Position numbers and translations under genes: made by a program. 33,141 bases of DNA from Clostridiales bacterium UBA4706 (GTDB lineage: Bacteria; Bacillota; Clostridia; Oscillospirales; Oscillospiraceae): NCBI GenBank assembly GCA_002404605.1, contig DHKA01000079.1:24310-57450 (forward strand), read 5' to 3'. Positions 1 to 7,995 of the stretch are shown piece after piece. The notes beneath the pieces were generated by a model that did not search any database, had not been told where the DNA came from, and saw only the letters and a list, made by a program, of their open reading frames with translations. Every line of letters begins with the position of its first letter. Position 1 is the stretch's first letter.

Positions 1-240
1 GTGGCCTCCGGCCCCATGACGGCAACGTTCATGCTCCAGTTTATGATGGGTACGAGCATCGCTCTCGGCGGCGACGTGCTGTGCGACGCCTTCGGCGTTG
101 TGGCGCTGGTCGCCATGATGCCGCTGCTCTCGATCCAGACCGTCGGCTTCTACTATGAGCACATCGCAAAGCGTCCGCAGGAAGAGACGGCCGTTTACGG
201 CGATTACGATATCATCGAGCTTTGGGAGGCGCGCGCATGA
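1..240 (+). CDS. DUF1538 family membrane protein, C-terminal end (5' truncated by window)
   Basis: Only the last 79 codons are in the window, so the first codon (GTG, read internally as Val) is not a start. The visible segment has the glycine-rich 'VASGPMTATF' stretch typical of DUF1538 integral membrane proteins. A hydrophobic helix follows (about residues 27-52, 'GVVALVAMMPLLSIQTVGFYYE'-like), then a short acidic cytosolic tail ending 'IIELWEARA'. DUF1538 proteins are predicted inner-membrane permeases of unknown substrate. The stop codon overlaps the start of the next gene (ATGA), so the pair is translationally coupled. The partner is a PII-like protein, which suggests a channel/transporter gated by a PII-type sensor, by analogy with AmtB-GlnK. 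Family assignment is fairly sure; the function is inferred. Confidence 0.75.
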   Translation: MASGPMTATFMLQFMMGTSIALGGDVLCDAFGVVALVAMMPLLSIQTVGFYYEHIAKRPQEETAVYGDYDIIELWEARA

Positions 241-902
241 ACTACGTCATATCCATCACCAATCCCGAAGCGCTCGGCGTGCTCGAGGACATATGCGAAG
301 AGCTCGCACTGCCGCTCAACGTGACGCTGCACGGCCGCGGCACGGCGGTGCAGAGCATGCTCGATCTGCTCGGGATCGAATCGAACGAAAAATGGGTCGT
401 CCTGTCCACGGCGACCGAGGAAAAGACCGCCGCGCTGATCGAAGCGCAGAAACGGCGGCTGCACATCGGCGTACCGGGTCACGGCATTGTGATCGCCGTA
501 CCGGTAAAAAGCATTGGAGGAGGGAAAACCGTGGCGTATCTGATGGGTGAAGAGAACAAATCCGCAAAGACGGCTCCACCGTCCGGTTATGCGTATGAGC
601 TGATCGTCGTCGTGGCGAGCGAAGGGCAGACCGATCTTGTGATGAACGCCGCTCGCGCCGCGGGCGCCCGCGGCGGCACGGTTCTTCACGGCAAGGGTAC
701 CGGCGCCAAGGCCGGCCCGAAGTTCCACAACATCTCCATCGCCGAGGAAAAGGAAGTCATCCTCATCGTCTCCAAGAGCGAGGAGAAAAGCGAGATCATG
801 CGCTCCATTCTTAAAAAGGCCGGGCCGGACACTCCGGCGAAGGCCATCGTGTTCTCGCTCCCCACGAGCGAAGTTGCGGGATTTGGCTTTTTTGATTCGT
901 AA
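237..902 (+). CDS. Tandem PII-like (nitrogen-regulatory-protein-fold) regulator
   Basis: A 221-residue protein. The ATG at 237 is chosen because GGGAGG (224-229) sits 7 nt upstream; the upstream TTG at 222 would overlap that site. The chain looks like two PII-type domains in a row. Domain 1 (about 1-105) and domain 2 (about 118-221) each carry a beta-alpha-beta unit ending in HG(R/K)GT (residues 32-36 and 151-155), and each is followed by a T-loop-like stretch and a second beta-alpha-beta half. A charged linker (about 103-117) joins them. PII proteins bind ATP/ADP and small effectors and usually control a membrane transporter encoded beside them. Here that partner is the DUF1538 protein, overlapping by 3 nt. 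The ligand is unknown, and no uridylylation-type T-loop tyrosine is obvious. A strong terminator follows. Confidence 0.8.
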   Translation: MNYVISITNPEALGVLEDICEELALPLNVTLHGRGTAVQSMLDLLGIESNEKWVVLSTATEEKTAALIEAQKRRLHIGVPGHGIVIAVPVKSIGGGKTVAYLMGEENKSAKTAPPSGYAYELIVVVASEGQTDLVMNAARAAGARGGTVLHGKGTGAKAGPKFHNISIAEEKEVILIVSKSEEKSEIMRSILKKAGPDTPAKAIVFSLPTSEVAGFGFFDS

Positions 903-910
903 AAAACGGC

Positions 911-951
911 AATGCCCGGGCTGTGAAGCATTCACAGCCCGGGCATTTTTT
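911..951 (+). terminator. Intrinsic terminator of the DUF1538/PII operon
   Basis: Perfect 17-bp arms (911-927 and 931-947) with a GCA loop, running into a T tract (945-951). An A run at 901-906 lies on the other side, so it may also act, less ideally, for the convergent gene ending at 957. Confidence 0.9.
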
Positions 952-956
952 AGTAT

Positions 957-1988
957 TTAGCCGAAGGTGATCTTCTGCTCGTCCACGTCCACCGCGGCCT
1001 CCACGCCAAACGGGAGGATGCAGCGCGGCAGCGCGTGGCCGATGTTGATGTTGCAGACGATGGGCAGCGCGGGGTCGGCAATCACATCGGTGAGCGCGGC
1101 TTTGTACTCCGCCTCGTACTTCCGATCCATCGGCTTTCCGACGAGCACGCCGGACACCGCATCGAACACCCCGGCGGCTTTGAAGTGCTCAAGCGCGCGG
1201 CGGTATTTCTGCGGCGGCATATATTCCTCGCTCGATTCGATCAGAAGGATCCTCCCCTTCCAGTCCTCCGCGCTCGGGAAAAGGCTGTACTTTTGACACA
1301 GCACCGGCATATCGGCGTACCGCCCGCCGTCGAAGAAATCGAAGAGCGTGTCGATGCAGCCGCCGAGAATTTTGCCGGAGAACCGGGGACTTCCCTGCAA
1401 AAGCGCAAAACCGGTGTCCGGGTGCGCCGCGAGCGGCATGCCGGCCTGCTTTGGTGAAAAGTCCGTGCGCGCTTCATACCATGTATCGCTCGGCGTGACG
1501 GCGCAGATCGTTCCGGTTTGAATGAGCTCTTCAAAATACCGGCGCGTATATGGCAGCATTTCGTGATCCAACTCACACACGTCCGAGAGGAACGACTGGC
1601 CGTAAAACGTTTTTACCCCCGCTTTGTGGAGCATCATGTGATTGACGGTCGTATCCGAAAAGCCGAGAAAGATCTTGTCCGTGCCGGACACCGCGGCTTG
1701 CAGCTCGCCGTGCTCAAAGAGATACGGCGCAAGGCGGTAGGTATCATCTCCGCCGAGAGCGCAGAGGATCATATCGATCTCCGGGCCGCGGAACGCCGCA
1801 AGAAGGTCCACCGCGCGCTCCTCCGGATGGTTCTTTATATACTCGATACCGGCGAGCGCGTGCGGCATGAACCGGACGTTGAGCCCATAGTCCGCAAGGC
1901 GCTTTACGCCGATATCCAACTCATGCTTTACGAAGCTCTCCCCCAGCACACCGGCGGAAAGGCTCACGACCGCAACGGTTTTTATCAT
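957..1988 (-). CDS. S66 family LD-carboxypeptidase / MccF-like serine peptidase
   Basis: A 343-residue protein of the usual S66 length. The family cleaves the L,D bond of cytoplasmic murein tetrapeptides (LdcA) or detoxifies microcin C-type aminoacyl nucleotides (MccF). The catalytic nucleophile is Ser111 in 'GFSDTT'. The other triad members are probably Glu251 ('LLIESSEEY') and His318 ('NIGHALP'). 'CALGGDDTYRL' (about 76-86) matches the N-terminal family signature. There is no signal peptide, so it is cytosolic. ATG 1988 is preferred over GTG 1997 because AAAGAGGTG lies just upstream of the ATG and would be overlapped by the GTG start. It is transcribed divergently from the thioesterase. Sequence alone does not separate murein recycling from antibiotic immunity; 'EEYMPP' is more MccF-like than LdcA-like. 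Confidence 0.88.
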   Translation of the reverse strand: MIKTVAVVSLSAGVLGESFVKHELDIGVKRLADYGLNVRFMPHALAGIEYIKNHPEERAVDLLAAFRGPEIDMILCALGGDDTYRLAPYLFEHGELQAAVSGTDKIFLGFSDTTVNHMMLHKAGVKTFYGQSFLSDVCELDHEMLPYTRRYFEELIQTGTICAVTPSDTWYEARTDFSPKQAGMPLAAHPDTGFALLQGSPRFSGKILGGCIDTLFDFFDGGRYADMPVLCQKYSLFPSAEDWKGRILLIESSEEYMPPQKYRRALEHFKAAGVFDAVSGVLVGKPMDRKYEAEYKAALTDVIADPALPIVCNINIGHALPRCILPFGVEAAVDVDEQKITFG

Positions 1989-2014
1989 GGCACACACCTC
2001 TTTCGTTTTTCGGC

Positions 2015-2042
2015 ATTATATCATCGCCATCCTTCGGCGCAA
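2015..2042 (-). promoter_or_regulatory. Probable sigma-A promoter of the S66 peptidase
   Basis: On the minus strand TATAAT (2020-2015) is preceded at 16 bp by TTGCGC (2042-2037). The -10 is perfect and the -35 weak. It lies 27 bp upstream of the chosen ATG. Confidence 0.6.
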
Positions 2043-2057
2043 GTTTGCCTGCCCCCC

Positions 2058-2086
2058 TTTTCATCCGGCTCCGTTTGGCGTATAAT
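2058..2086 (+). promoter_or_regulatory. Probable sigma-A promoter of the thioesterase
   Basis: TTTTCA (2058-2063), a 17-bp spacer, and a perfect TATAAT (2081-2086), giving a leader of about 30 nt. It is back to back with the promoter of the divergent S66 gene. Confidence 0.65.
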
Positions 2087-2120
2087 TTCTCTGCAATGAT
2101 CATAATGCAAGGAGTCCGCT

Positions 2121-2543
2121 ATGGAAAAAGAGACAAAAGCAGCCGTGCCGGTCCCCGGCCTGAACAGCCCGTTCAACGACCTCTGCGGTCTGGAGATCGC
2201 CGAACGGAGCAGCCGCCATTGTACCGTGGTGTGCCGCGCCGGGGAAAAGCACCTGAATCCCAACAGCACCGTTCACGGCGGCCTGCTTTTCACGATGATG
2301 GACGTGGCCGGAGGGTTCGCCGCGCGCACGACCGATTCCGGGGAGATCATCCGCTGTGTGACGCAGAACGCCTCGACGGTGTTCCTCCGTCCCGGCCTTC
2401 CCGGTACGCTGACCGCTGAGGCCGATGTGATCCGCCGCGGCGGGCGCATCATCGTGGCGACCGTATGCGTCTACGATGCCGAACGCAATCTGCTCACCAA
2501 GGGAGAGTTTACGTACTACGCCCTGCGCTGCCCCGAAAACTGA
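2121..2543 (+). CDS. PaaI-type hotdog thioesterase
   Basis: A 140-residue single hotdog-fold protein. The PaaI/YbgC-like active-site pattern is visible: Asn46/Asn48 before 'VHGGLLFTMMD' with His52-Gly-Gly and Asp61 on the central helix. The end 'GEFTYYAL' is the usual last strand. Such enzymes hydrolyse acyl-CoA thioesters, often aryl- or phenylacetyl-CoA, and form tetramers in the cytosol. The natural acyl group cannot be read from the sequence. AAGGAG (2109-2114) sits 6 nt before ATG 2121. The gene is monocistronic, between its own promoter and a terminator. The neighbouring enoate-reductase-type flavoenzyme also handles acyl/enoyl compounds, but the two converge and share no operon. Confidence 0.87.
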   Translation: MEKETKAAVPVPGLNSPFNDLCGLEIAERSSRHCTVVCRAGEKHLNPNSTVHGGLLFTMMDVAGGFAARTTDSGEIIRCVTQNASTVFLRPGLPGTLTAEADVIRRGGRIIVATVCVYDAERNLLTKGEFTYYALRCPEN

Positions 2544-2561
2544 ATACCGCGTATACGCAAA

Positions 2562-2600
2562 AACCGGCGGAGGGATAGTCCCTCCGCCGGTTCGTTTTGT
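2562..2600. terminator. Bidirectional terminator between convergent genes
   Basis: Perfect 14-bp GC-rich arms (2562-2575 and 2579-2592) with a TAG loop, followed by T-rich sequence on the plus strand and preceded by an A run (2560-2563). It serves the thioesterase and possibly the convergent flavoenzyme. Confidence 0.88.
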
Positions 2601-2620
2601 TTATGCTTTTTTATGTAAGA

Positions 2621-4693
2621 TCAGATCTTCATGCAGACATCCCATGCGCCCCAGATGACGTTGCGCAGGTTGCCCCACTTCGCGGCGGTGCCGACCTGGT
2701 GGACATGCTTGCCCTCCGGCGCGACCGGCGCGGGACGGAAGCCCAGACCGTTGACGACGCTGTCGCATTCGACCTTGAAGGCGTCTCCGCCGTTGCGCGG
2801 CTTGACCATAACGTAGCCGTCGCCGATCTCGCAGATGGAGTGCTCGAGATAGATGGGGACCTTCTTGAACACGAGCATCTCGCGCAGGAAGGAGGCGTTG
2901 GCAAGGCAGGTGCCGGGCGTGGCGATCAGATCGTTGGCGTATTCGACAATGATCGGGTGCTTGCCCTGCAGCACGAGCTCGTAAGCCGCTTCGCACGCAG
3001 ACTGGCCGCCGCCGAAGAACACGACCTTGTCGCCGTGATCCTTATCGCCGGTGAGCAGCTCTTCAAACGTGATCGTCTTGTTGAAGCCGGGCACGGGGAG
3101 CTTCTTCGGCACGGCGCCGGTGCAGATGATGACCTCGTCGTACTGGCGCATCAGCGGGTTGATCGGGTCGATCTCGGTGTTGAGATGGACTTCGATCTCC
3201 GCCTTCTTCAGCTCACGGTCATACCACTCAAGGAGCTTCTTGTCCGCTTCCTTGAAGGACATGGCGGAGGCATAGTTGTACATGCCGCCAAGCTTGCCGC
3301 TCTTTTCGTAGATGACCGGAGTATGGCCGCGCTTCTTGAGAACAAGGGCGCATTCCATGCCGCCGATGCCGCCGCCGACGATGGCGACCTTTTTGGGGTT
3401 CTTCGTCGGGATGATCTTATACTTATTGTGCTGCAGCGTGGGCGGGGTCAGCGCGCAGCGGGCCAGATGCAGCGCATCGTCCATCGGCTGCATGTTGGGC
3501 GTGCCCTTGGAGCAGTTGAAGTTGAAGCAGGCGTTGTGGCAGTTGATGCAGGGCTTGATCTCCTCTTCGCGGTCCTCAAGGAGCTTGTTGATCCATTCGG
3601 GATCGACAAGATTCTGACGACCAACACCCATCGCGTCGATGCGGCCCTCGGCGATCTCCTTGGCGGCAAACTCCGGCTCCATCTTACCGGCGCAGACGAC
3701 CGGCTTGGTGGTGAAGTTCTTGATATGCTCCACTTCCGCGATATTGCAGTTGGTCGGCATATAGACCGGCGGGTGCGCCCAGTACCAGGCGTCGTAGGTG
3801 CCGTTGTCGCAGTTGAACATGTCGTAGCCGGCGTCCTCGAGGTACTTGATGGCCTTTTCGGACTCGGCCATATCGCGGCCGAACTCAACAAACTCCTCGC
3901 CGGGGACGGCGCCCTGGCCGAAGCCCTTCGTCTTGGAGACGACGGAGTAGCGCAGCGACACGGGGAAGTCCTTGCCGCACAGCTTCTTGATCTCCTGCAC
4001 GATCTCAACGGCAAAGCGGTAGCGGTTCTCGAACGATCCGCCGTACTCGTCGGTACGGTAGTTCATGTTGGCAATGGCAAACTGGTCAAGGAGGTAGCCC
4101 TCGTGAACGGCGTGGATCTCCACACCGTCAACGCCGGCATCCATAAGCATCTTCGCGGTCTTGCCGAAGGCTTCGATCATTTCGTGGATCTCTTCCTTTG
4201 TCAGCGCGCGGGACTTGACCTCCGGATACCAGCGGTTGGGGGTCTCGGAGGAGGACGCGCAGACATAATCGACGTCCAGAACGCCCTTGGCGAGGGCGCC
4301 AAGCGCCTTCTTCTGGAGCATATCGACCATCAGCTGGTTGATCGCCATGCTGCGGCCCATGCCGGCAGAGAGCTGGATGAAGAGCTTCGCACCCGTCTTG
4401 TGGAATTCGGGCATCCACTCGGCGAGCTCGCGGAACATGCGCTTGTTCTGATACAGCCAGTGGCGGCCGGGGATGCCCATCGTGTCGCGCACGCACTGCA
4501 TACCGGGCAGCACCAGACCGACGTTGTTCTGGGCGCGGTTGAGAATGTGATACGCCGCTTCCTTATCGAAGTGGCAGGGCTCCAGCCAGCCGAAGAGGGA
4601 CGTGCCGCCCATGGACACCTGGACAATGCGGTTTTTGATCTCGCAGTTGCCGATCTTCCACGGGGTAAACAGGGAACTGTACTTTTCGTTCAT
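2621..4693 (-). CDS. NADH:flavin oxidoreductase / 2-enoate reductase family (FMN, 4Fe-4S, FAD)
   Basis: A 690-residue iron-sulfur flavoenzyme. Domain order: Old-Yellow-Enzyme TIM barrel (about 5-375) with 'VEIHAVHEGYLLDQF' (191-205) and 'YGGSFENRYRF' (217-227); a Cys cluster for 4Fe-4S with C382-x2-C385-x3-C389; then FAD- and NAD(P)-binding Rossmann units with GGGIGG (440-445) and GGGQSAC (561-567). The architecture is that of 2,4-dienoyl-CoA reductase, 2-enoate reductase and bile-acid BaiCD/BaiH. The reaction expected is NAD(P)H-dependent reduction of an activated C=C bond; the substrate is unknown. The fourth cluster Cys normally lies about 12 residues after the third. Here the candidates are Cys394 (too close) and Cys413 in 'CALTPP' (about 24 away), implying an insertion. 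AGGAGGAG precedes ATG 4693. The clean codon usage suggests high expression. Confidence 0.87.
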   Translation of the reverse strand: MNEKYSSLFTPWKIGNCEIKNRIVQVSMGGTSLFGWLEPCHFDKEAAYHILNRAQNNVGLVLPGMQCVRDTMGIPGRHWLYQNKRMFRELAEWMPEFHKTGAKLFIQLSAGMGRSMAINQLMVDMLQKKALGALAKGVLDVDYVCASSSETPNRWYPEVKSRALTKEEIHEMIEAFGKTAKMLMDAGVDGVEIHAVHEGYLLDQFAIANMNYRTDEYGGSFENRYRFAVEIVQEIKKLCGKDFPVSLRYSVVSKTKGFGQGAVPGEEFVEFGRDMAESEKAIKYLEDAGYDMFNCDNGTYDAWYWAHPPVYMPTNCNIAEVEHIKNFTTKPVVCAGKMEPEFAAKEIAEGRIDAMGVGRQNLVDPEWINKLLEDREEEIKPCINCHNACFNFNCSKGTPNMQPMDDALHLARCALTPPTLQHNKYKIIPTKNPKKVAIVGGGIGGMECALVLKKRGHTPVIYEKSGKLGGMYNYASAMSFKEADKKLLEWYDRELKKAEIEVHLNTEIDPINPLMRQYDEVIICTGAVPKKLPVPGFNKTITFEELLTGDKDHGDKVVFFGGGQSACEAAYELVLQGKHPIIVEYANDLIATPGTCLANASFLREMLVFKKVPIYLEHSICEIGDGYVMVKPRNGGDAFKVECDSVVNGLGFRPAPVAPEGKHVHQVGTAAKWGNLRNVIWGAWDVCMKI

Positions 4694-4761
4694 GCGATCT
4701 TTCTCCTCCTTTTTTTATGCGGGGAAGCTCGGGGGATGTATTATCAATCCATACCATGATT

Positions 4762-4790
4762 ATTATAACAAGCGTCGAATTATTCTGCAA
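4762..4790 (-). promoter_or_regulatory. Sigma-A promoter of the enoate-reductase-type gene
   Basis: On the minus strand TTGCAG (4790-4785), a 17-bp spacer and a perfect TATAAT (4767-4762). The predicted leader is about 60 nt, ending in a purine-rich stretch with AGGAGGAG. Confidence 0.75.
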
Positions 4791-4884
4791 CCATATCTTT
4801 CTTCTTTGTGTATTCTGCCGTCGAAACCACCCGTTTTTGCCAACTTGACGTCATTTTTCCAGACGGATTGTCCGTTTTCCGACG

Positions 4885-4893
4885 TGCTATATT
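4885..4893 (+). promoter_or_regulatory. Possible extended -10 promoter of the MATE-like gene
   Basis: The 301-bp gap 4694-4994 holds two divergent control regions. For the rightward gene the best signal is TG-C-TATATT (4885-4893), an extended -10 without a good -35. TTGACG at 4845 and an ACGGA-TTG-TCCGT inverted repeat (4863-4875) lie upstream and could bind a regulator. The remaining 100 nt is leader with no visible structure. Confidence 0.4.
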
Positions 4894-4994
4894 GGGAGAG
4901 ATGCATAATTTGCGTTCCGTTGGGCGCTGTTTTCTTTTCTTCTATCCCCTGCCGTGCCGCGCATAGACTGGAGCACGGGGGAGGAATCGTCTTT

Positions 4995-6323
4995 ATGGGG
5001 CTGTGGAGATCGATCCGGAAAAACGCCGCGATGCTGACGGTTTCGTCGCTCGTCATGCAGTCGCTTTCGATGCTCTGGCAGGTGTGGCTGGCCGCGCATA
5101 TCGGCGCGGCGGGCATCGGGCTTTTCCAGCTTGTCGGGAGCGTCGGCTTTCTTTTCATAACGCTCGCGGTGTCCGGCATCCGGTTTTCCGTCACACGGCT
5201 GCTTGCCGAGGAGCTGGGGCAGTGCCGCGGCGGGAGCGTCCGTGCCGTGATGCGCCGATGCTGCGCCTATGCGCTCTTTTTCGGGACATGCGCGGCAGCC
5301 ATTCTCTTTTTTCTTGCAGAACCGATCGGCTTTCTGTGGATCGGGGACGCCCGAGCGGTCCGCGCGCTGTACGCTGCGGCGCCATCGCTTCCGGCGCTCG
5401 CGCTCTCAAGCGCCTTTTCGGGATACTTCACCGCCGTCGGGCGGGTGTGGAAAACGGCGCTCTCGCAGTTTTTTGCGCAGCTTCTGCGCATGGGGCTTTC
5501 CGCGCTCCTTCTCGCGCCGTGCATCCGCGGCGACCTTTCCGCCGTGTGCGCGGCGCTCTCGGCGGCCGGTACCGCCGCGGAGATCGTACTCTCGCTCGCA
5601 CTCACAGCGCTCTATCTCGCCGACCGGAAACGATTCTGTCCGGCGGGCGAGCGCGGGTCCGCTCTCACGCCGCGGATGCTGCGCATTGCGCTGCCGCTCG
5701 CTTCATCCGCGTATGCGCGGAGCGCGCTCAACACGTTCCGCCAGCTTCTTGTGCCGCGGGGTCTGCGCCTTTCGGGACTGAGCAGTGAGAGCGCGCTCGC
5801 AGGCTACGGCGTCATCAACGGCATGGCAATGCCGGTGCTTCTGCTGCCGACGTGCCTTCCGCTCTCGGTCGCGGAGCTGCTCGTCCCGGCGCTCACGGAG
5901 ATGCAGGTCGCCGGAGAGCACGAGCGGGTGCGCCGGAGCGTGCGGGAGATGCTGGGGAAAACGTTTCTTTTCTCGCTCGGCGCCGCGGCGGTCTTTTTCG
6001 TTTTTGCCCGCCCGCTCGGGATGCTTCTTTACGGCAGCGCCGAGGCCGCGCGGTTTCTCCGGCTGCTCGCGCCGATGGTGCCGTTTCTCTATACCGACAT
6101 TGTGACCGACGGCTGTCTCAAGGGGCTGGGGCAGATGATGGCGTCCATGGCGTTCAACATTGCCGAAGCCGCGCTGGGTCTTGTGCTCGTGTGGGCCCTT
6201 CTCCCCCGCTGGGCGCTCACAGGCTATCTTGTGACACTGTATGTCTGCGAGGTGTTCAATTTCACGCTGAGCCTTCTGCGGCTGCAGAAGGTGGTAAAAA
6301 GCCCCGGCTTCTCCAAAAAATGA
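4995..6323 (+). CDS. MOP-superfamily flippase/exporter (SpoVB/MATE-like)
   Basis: A 442-residue polytopic membrane protein with about 12 hydrophobic segments. It begins with an amphipathic 'LWRSIRKNAAMLTVSSLVMQ' helix as in the polysaccharide-synthase/SpoVB branch of the MOP superfamily. 'GIGLFQLVGSVGFLFITLAVSGI' (about 39-61) and the central 'LPLASSAYARSALNTFRQ' (about 234-251) match stage V sporulation protein B-like repeats, where the N and C halves are related. Family members move lipid-linked glycans or drugs across the membrane. In a spore former a role in cortex or wall precursor flipping is plausible but not shown. ATG 4995 is chosen over longer in-frame options because GGGGGAGGAA (4977-4986) is 8 nt upstream and the hydrophobic domain starts there. 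Confidence 0.82.
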   Translation: MGLWRSIRKNAAMLTVSSLVMQSLSMLWQVWLAAHIGAAGIGLFQLVGSVGFLFITLAVSGIRFSVTRLLAEELGQCRGGSVRAVMRRCCAYALFFGTCAAAILFFLAEPIGFLWIGDARAVRALYAAAPSLPALALSSAFSGYFTAVGRVWKTALSQFFAQLLRMGLSALLLAPCIRGDLSAVCAALSAAGTAAEIVLSLALTALYLADRKRFCPAGERGSALTPRMLRIALPLASSAYARSALNTFRQLLVPRGLRLSGLSSESALAGYGVINGMAMPVLLLPTCLPLSVAELLVPALTEMQVAGEHERVRRSVREMLGKTFLFSLGAAAVFFVFARPLGMLLYGSAEAARFLRLLAPMVPFLYTDIVTDGCLKGLGQMMASMAFNIAEAALGLVLVWALLPRWALTGYLVTLYVCEVFNFTLSLLRLQKVVKSPGFSKK

Positions 6324-6337
6324 GAAGCCGAGACTTT
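6305..6337. terminator. Bidirectional terminator overlapping the end of the MATE-like gene
   Basis: A 9-bp stem CGGCTTCTC (6305-6313) / GAGAAGCCG (6322-6330) with an A-rich loop. T-containing tails lie on both sides, better on the minus strand (CTTTTTACC). It serves the convergent genes ending at 6323 and 6342; its left arm lies inside the rightward coding region. Confidence 0.65.
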
Positions 6338-6341
6338 TGAA

Positions 6342-7487
6342 TTATTCTTTTTTTCCGTCCGAGAGATTCACGCCGATGCCGTTTACCTCCACGCCGCCGT
6401 CCGCGGGGATGAGGATATATTTCCTCCCGTCGATCTCGCGTGTCTCGACGAGATACCCAAACTCGCCCGGCAGCGTGATCTTCACCTCCGGCGTTACGAT
6501 CTCGAGCTTTTTGCTCTCGACGATGTTGTTCGGATCGAGCGCGGCGTGCGCGCCGTAGCGCTTTTCGCATTCGCGCTCAAATTTCTCCGTCTTTTCGAGC
6601 GGCACGCCGCTCGTGCGCAGTACGCTCACGACGTCGCGCGCCGTGATCTCCAGCGCGTCCGGGTCTTTGGATTCCTTGTGCTCCTCGATGCGGCTGCGCA
6701 GATTTTCGTGCACGGCCTGCACAACGTCGAACCGGCAGTCGGTATCGAGCGCCGCGGCAAGCGTTTCGGAGAACGTCTCCTTCTGCTCGGCGGCAGACAT
6801 CGGCGGCGCGACGCGGAACAGCCCGTCGATCAGCTCGGGATGGATCTCCGCGGTATCATGGCTGTAGTAGAGCGCATCGTAAATGTTCGCGCGGCGGTCG
6901 TCAAACGCCGGGAACAGGAAGCCAAGCGCCGGGGCCGCGACGGTCTGGCCGGTGGACGTACCGTGAAAGGCGCGTTCCTCCGAAAAATACCGCAGCGCCG
7001 CCGTCGCGTCCTTCACGGGGCAGACCGCGCAGACGCAAAAGCGGAACACCTCGTCGCTCAGCTCGTCCTTCTCGCCGTCCGCACCGCGGTGCGGCACGTC
7101 GTAGGCATCACCCGCAAGAAGGATCAGGTAGTTTTCGCCCTGCATATCGAGCGAGCCAATGATCCGGGAATAGAGTTCATGCCGCGCATTTTCATCGGCG
7201 CACGCGCTCTCGCGCAGGGCCTGTAAAAGCCGGTGCTCGTCGCTCCCGGCGACCTGCTTCGTTTCAAACGGGATATCGATGAGATTGCGCCCGAGCGAGC
7301 CGGAGAGCGTTTTGCGCAGGAGCGTCAGATACATCTCCTGCTCCTCCTTGCCGGACATGCCGAGAGACACGTCCGTTTCGGCAACGACTTCGCGCATGCC
7401 GTTCACGAAGCAGCCGTACACATGGGCAATGCCGCTCCGCTCCGGCCGGAATCGGCGGCGGAGCTCATTGAGTTCCTTCTGATTCAT
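6342..7487 (-). CDS. DUF4317 family protein
   Basis: A 381-residue soluble protein recognised as DUF4317, a Clostridia-enriched family of unknown function. Visible marks are the N-terminal 'MNQKELNELRRRFRPE', the Cys-rich 'FRFCVCAVCPVKD', the 'GFLFPAFDDRRANIYDALYYS' stretch, and a C-terminal beta-rich segment ending 'NGIGVNLSDGKKE'. No signal peptide or membrane segment is present. The start at 7487 follows AGAGG at 6 nt spacing; longer readings into the upstream gene have no ribosome-binding site. It is the last gene of an apparent operon: P-type ATPase, COG2426 protein, DUF4317, with gaps of 29 and 20 nt. The operon context suggests, but does not prove, a link to ion or envelope stress. Confidence 0.85.
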   Translation of the reverse strand: MNQKELNELRRRFRPERSGIAHVYGCFVNGMREVVAETDVSLGMSGKEEQEMYLTLLRKTLSGSLGRNLIDIPFETKQVAGSDEHRLLQALRESACADENARHELYSRIIGSLDMQGENYLILLAGDAYDVPHRGADGEKDELSDEVFRFCVCAVCPVKDATAALRYFSEERAFHGTSTGQTVAAPALGFLFPAFDDRRANIYDALYYSHDTAEIHPELIDGLFRVAPPMSAAEQKETFSETLAAALDTDCRFDVVQAVHENLRSRIEEHKESKDPDALEITARDVVSVLRTSGVPLEKTEKFERECEKRYGAHAALDPNNIVESKKLEIVTPEVKITLPGEFGYLVETREIDGRKYILIPADGGVEVNGIGVNLSDGKKE

Positions 7488-7507
7488 TATGTACCTCTTT
7501 TTAAATC

Positions 7508-7966
7508 TTAAAAAATAAAAATGGCCTGCGCGCCGTAGGTGATGACCGAGACGATCACGCCCGCGATCACAACGCCGATGGCGATGGCGGGGAACGCGCG
7601 CTTGAGCCGCATTTCCATCATCGCCGCGACGAGCGCGCCCGTCCACGCGCCCGTGCCGGGCAGCGGGATGGCCACGAGGATGGCAAGACCCCAGAACGCG
7701 TACTTTTCCACCGTGGCGCGGTTTTTCTCCGCCTTCTGCTCCATGCGCGTGACGAGCCCGTCGAGCTTCGGCATATGCGCGCGCATCCACGCGAAGATCT
7801 TGCGGATGAAAAGAATGATGAACGGCACCGGCACAAGGTTGCCGAGCACCGAGGCGATGATCGCCGTCCAGATGTTCAGCCCGCGCACGACGCCGAACGG
7901 GATCGCGCCGCGCAGCTCCACGACAGGGACCATCGCTACAAGAAACGTGAGTAAAATGTCTTTCAT
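7508..7966 (-). CDS. COG2426 'small multi-drug export' family membrane protein
   Basis: A 152-residue protein with four to five hydrophobic segments. The conserved N-terminal 'VPVVELRGAIPFGV' (about 14-27) and 'PLPGTGAWTGALVA' (about 106-119) are family hallmarks of COG2426/Sm_multidrug_ex, distantly like DedA proteins. The actual substrate is unknown and the 'multidrug' name rests on old annotation. ATG 7966 is chosen because the family begins there. A TTG at 7999 lies one nucleotide after GGAGG, too close to be used well, and overlaps the upstream stop codon. The ATG itself lacks a good Shine-Dalgarno, so coupling to the upstream ATPase (stop at 7996) is likely. Confidence 0.8.
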   Translation of the reverse strand: MKDILLTFLVAMVPVVELRGAIPFGVVRGLNIWTAIIASVLGNLVPVPFIILFIRKIFAWMRAHMPKLDGLVTRMEQKAEKNRATVEKYAFWGLAILVAIPLPGTGAWTGALVAAMMEMRLKRAFPAIAIGVVIAGVIVSVITYGAQAIFIF

Positions 7967-7995
7967 GGCATTATGCCGTCTCGTATCCGGACGGC

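Noticed and set aside
2597..4759. 720-codon open frame on the plus strand
   Set aside because: It is antisense to the flavoenzyme gene; the translation is low-complexity and matches no family. A typical shadow frame in GC-rich coding DNA.
4845..4873. TTGACG as the -35 of the MATE-like gene
   Set aside because: No -10-like hexamer at 15-19 bp; the extended -10 at 4885 is a better candidate.
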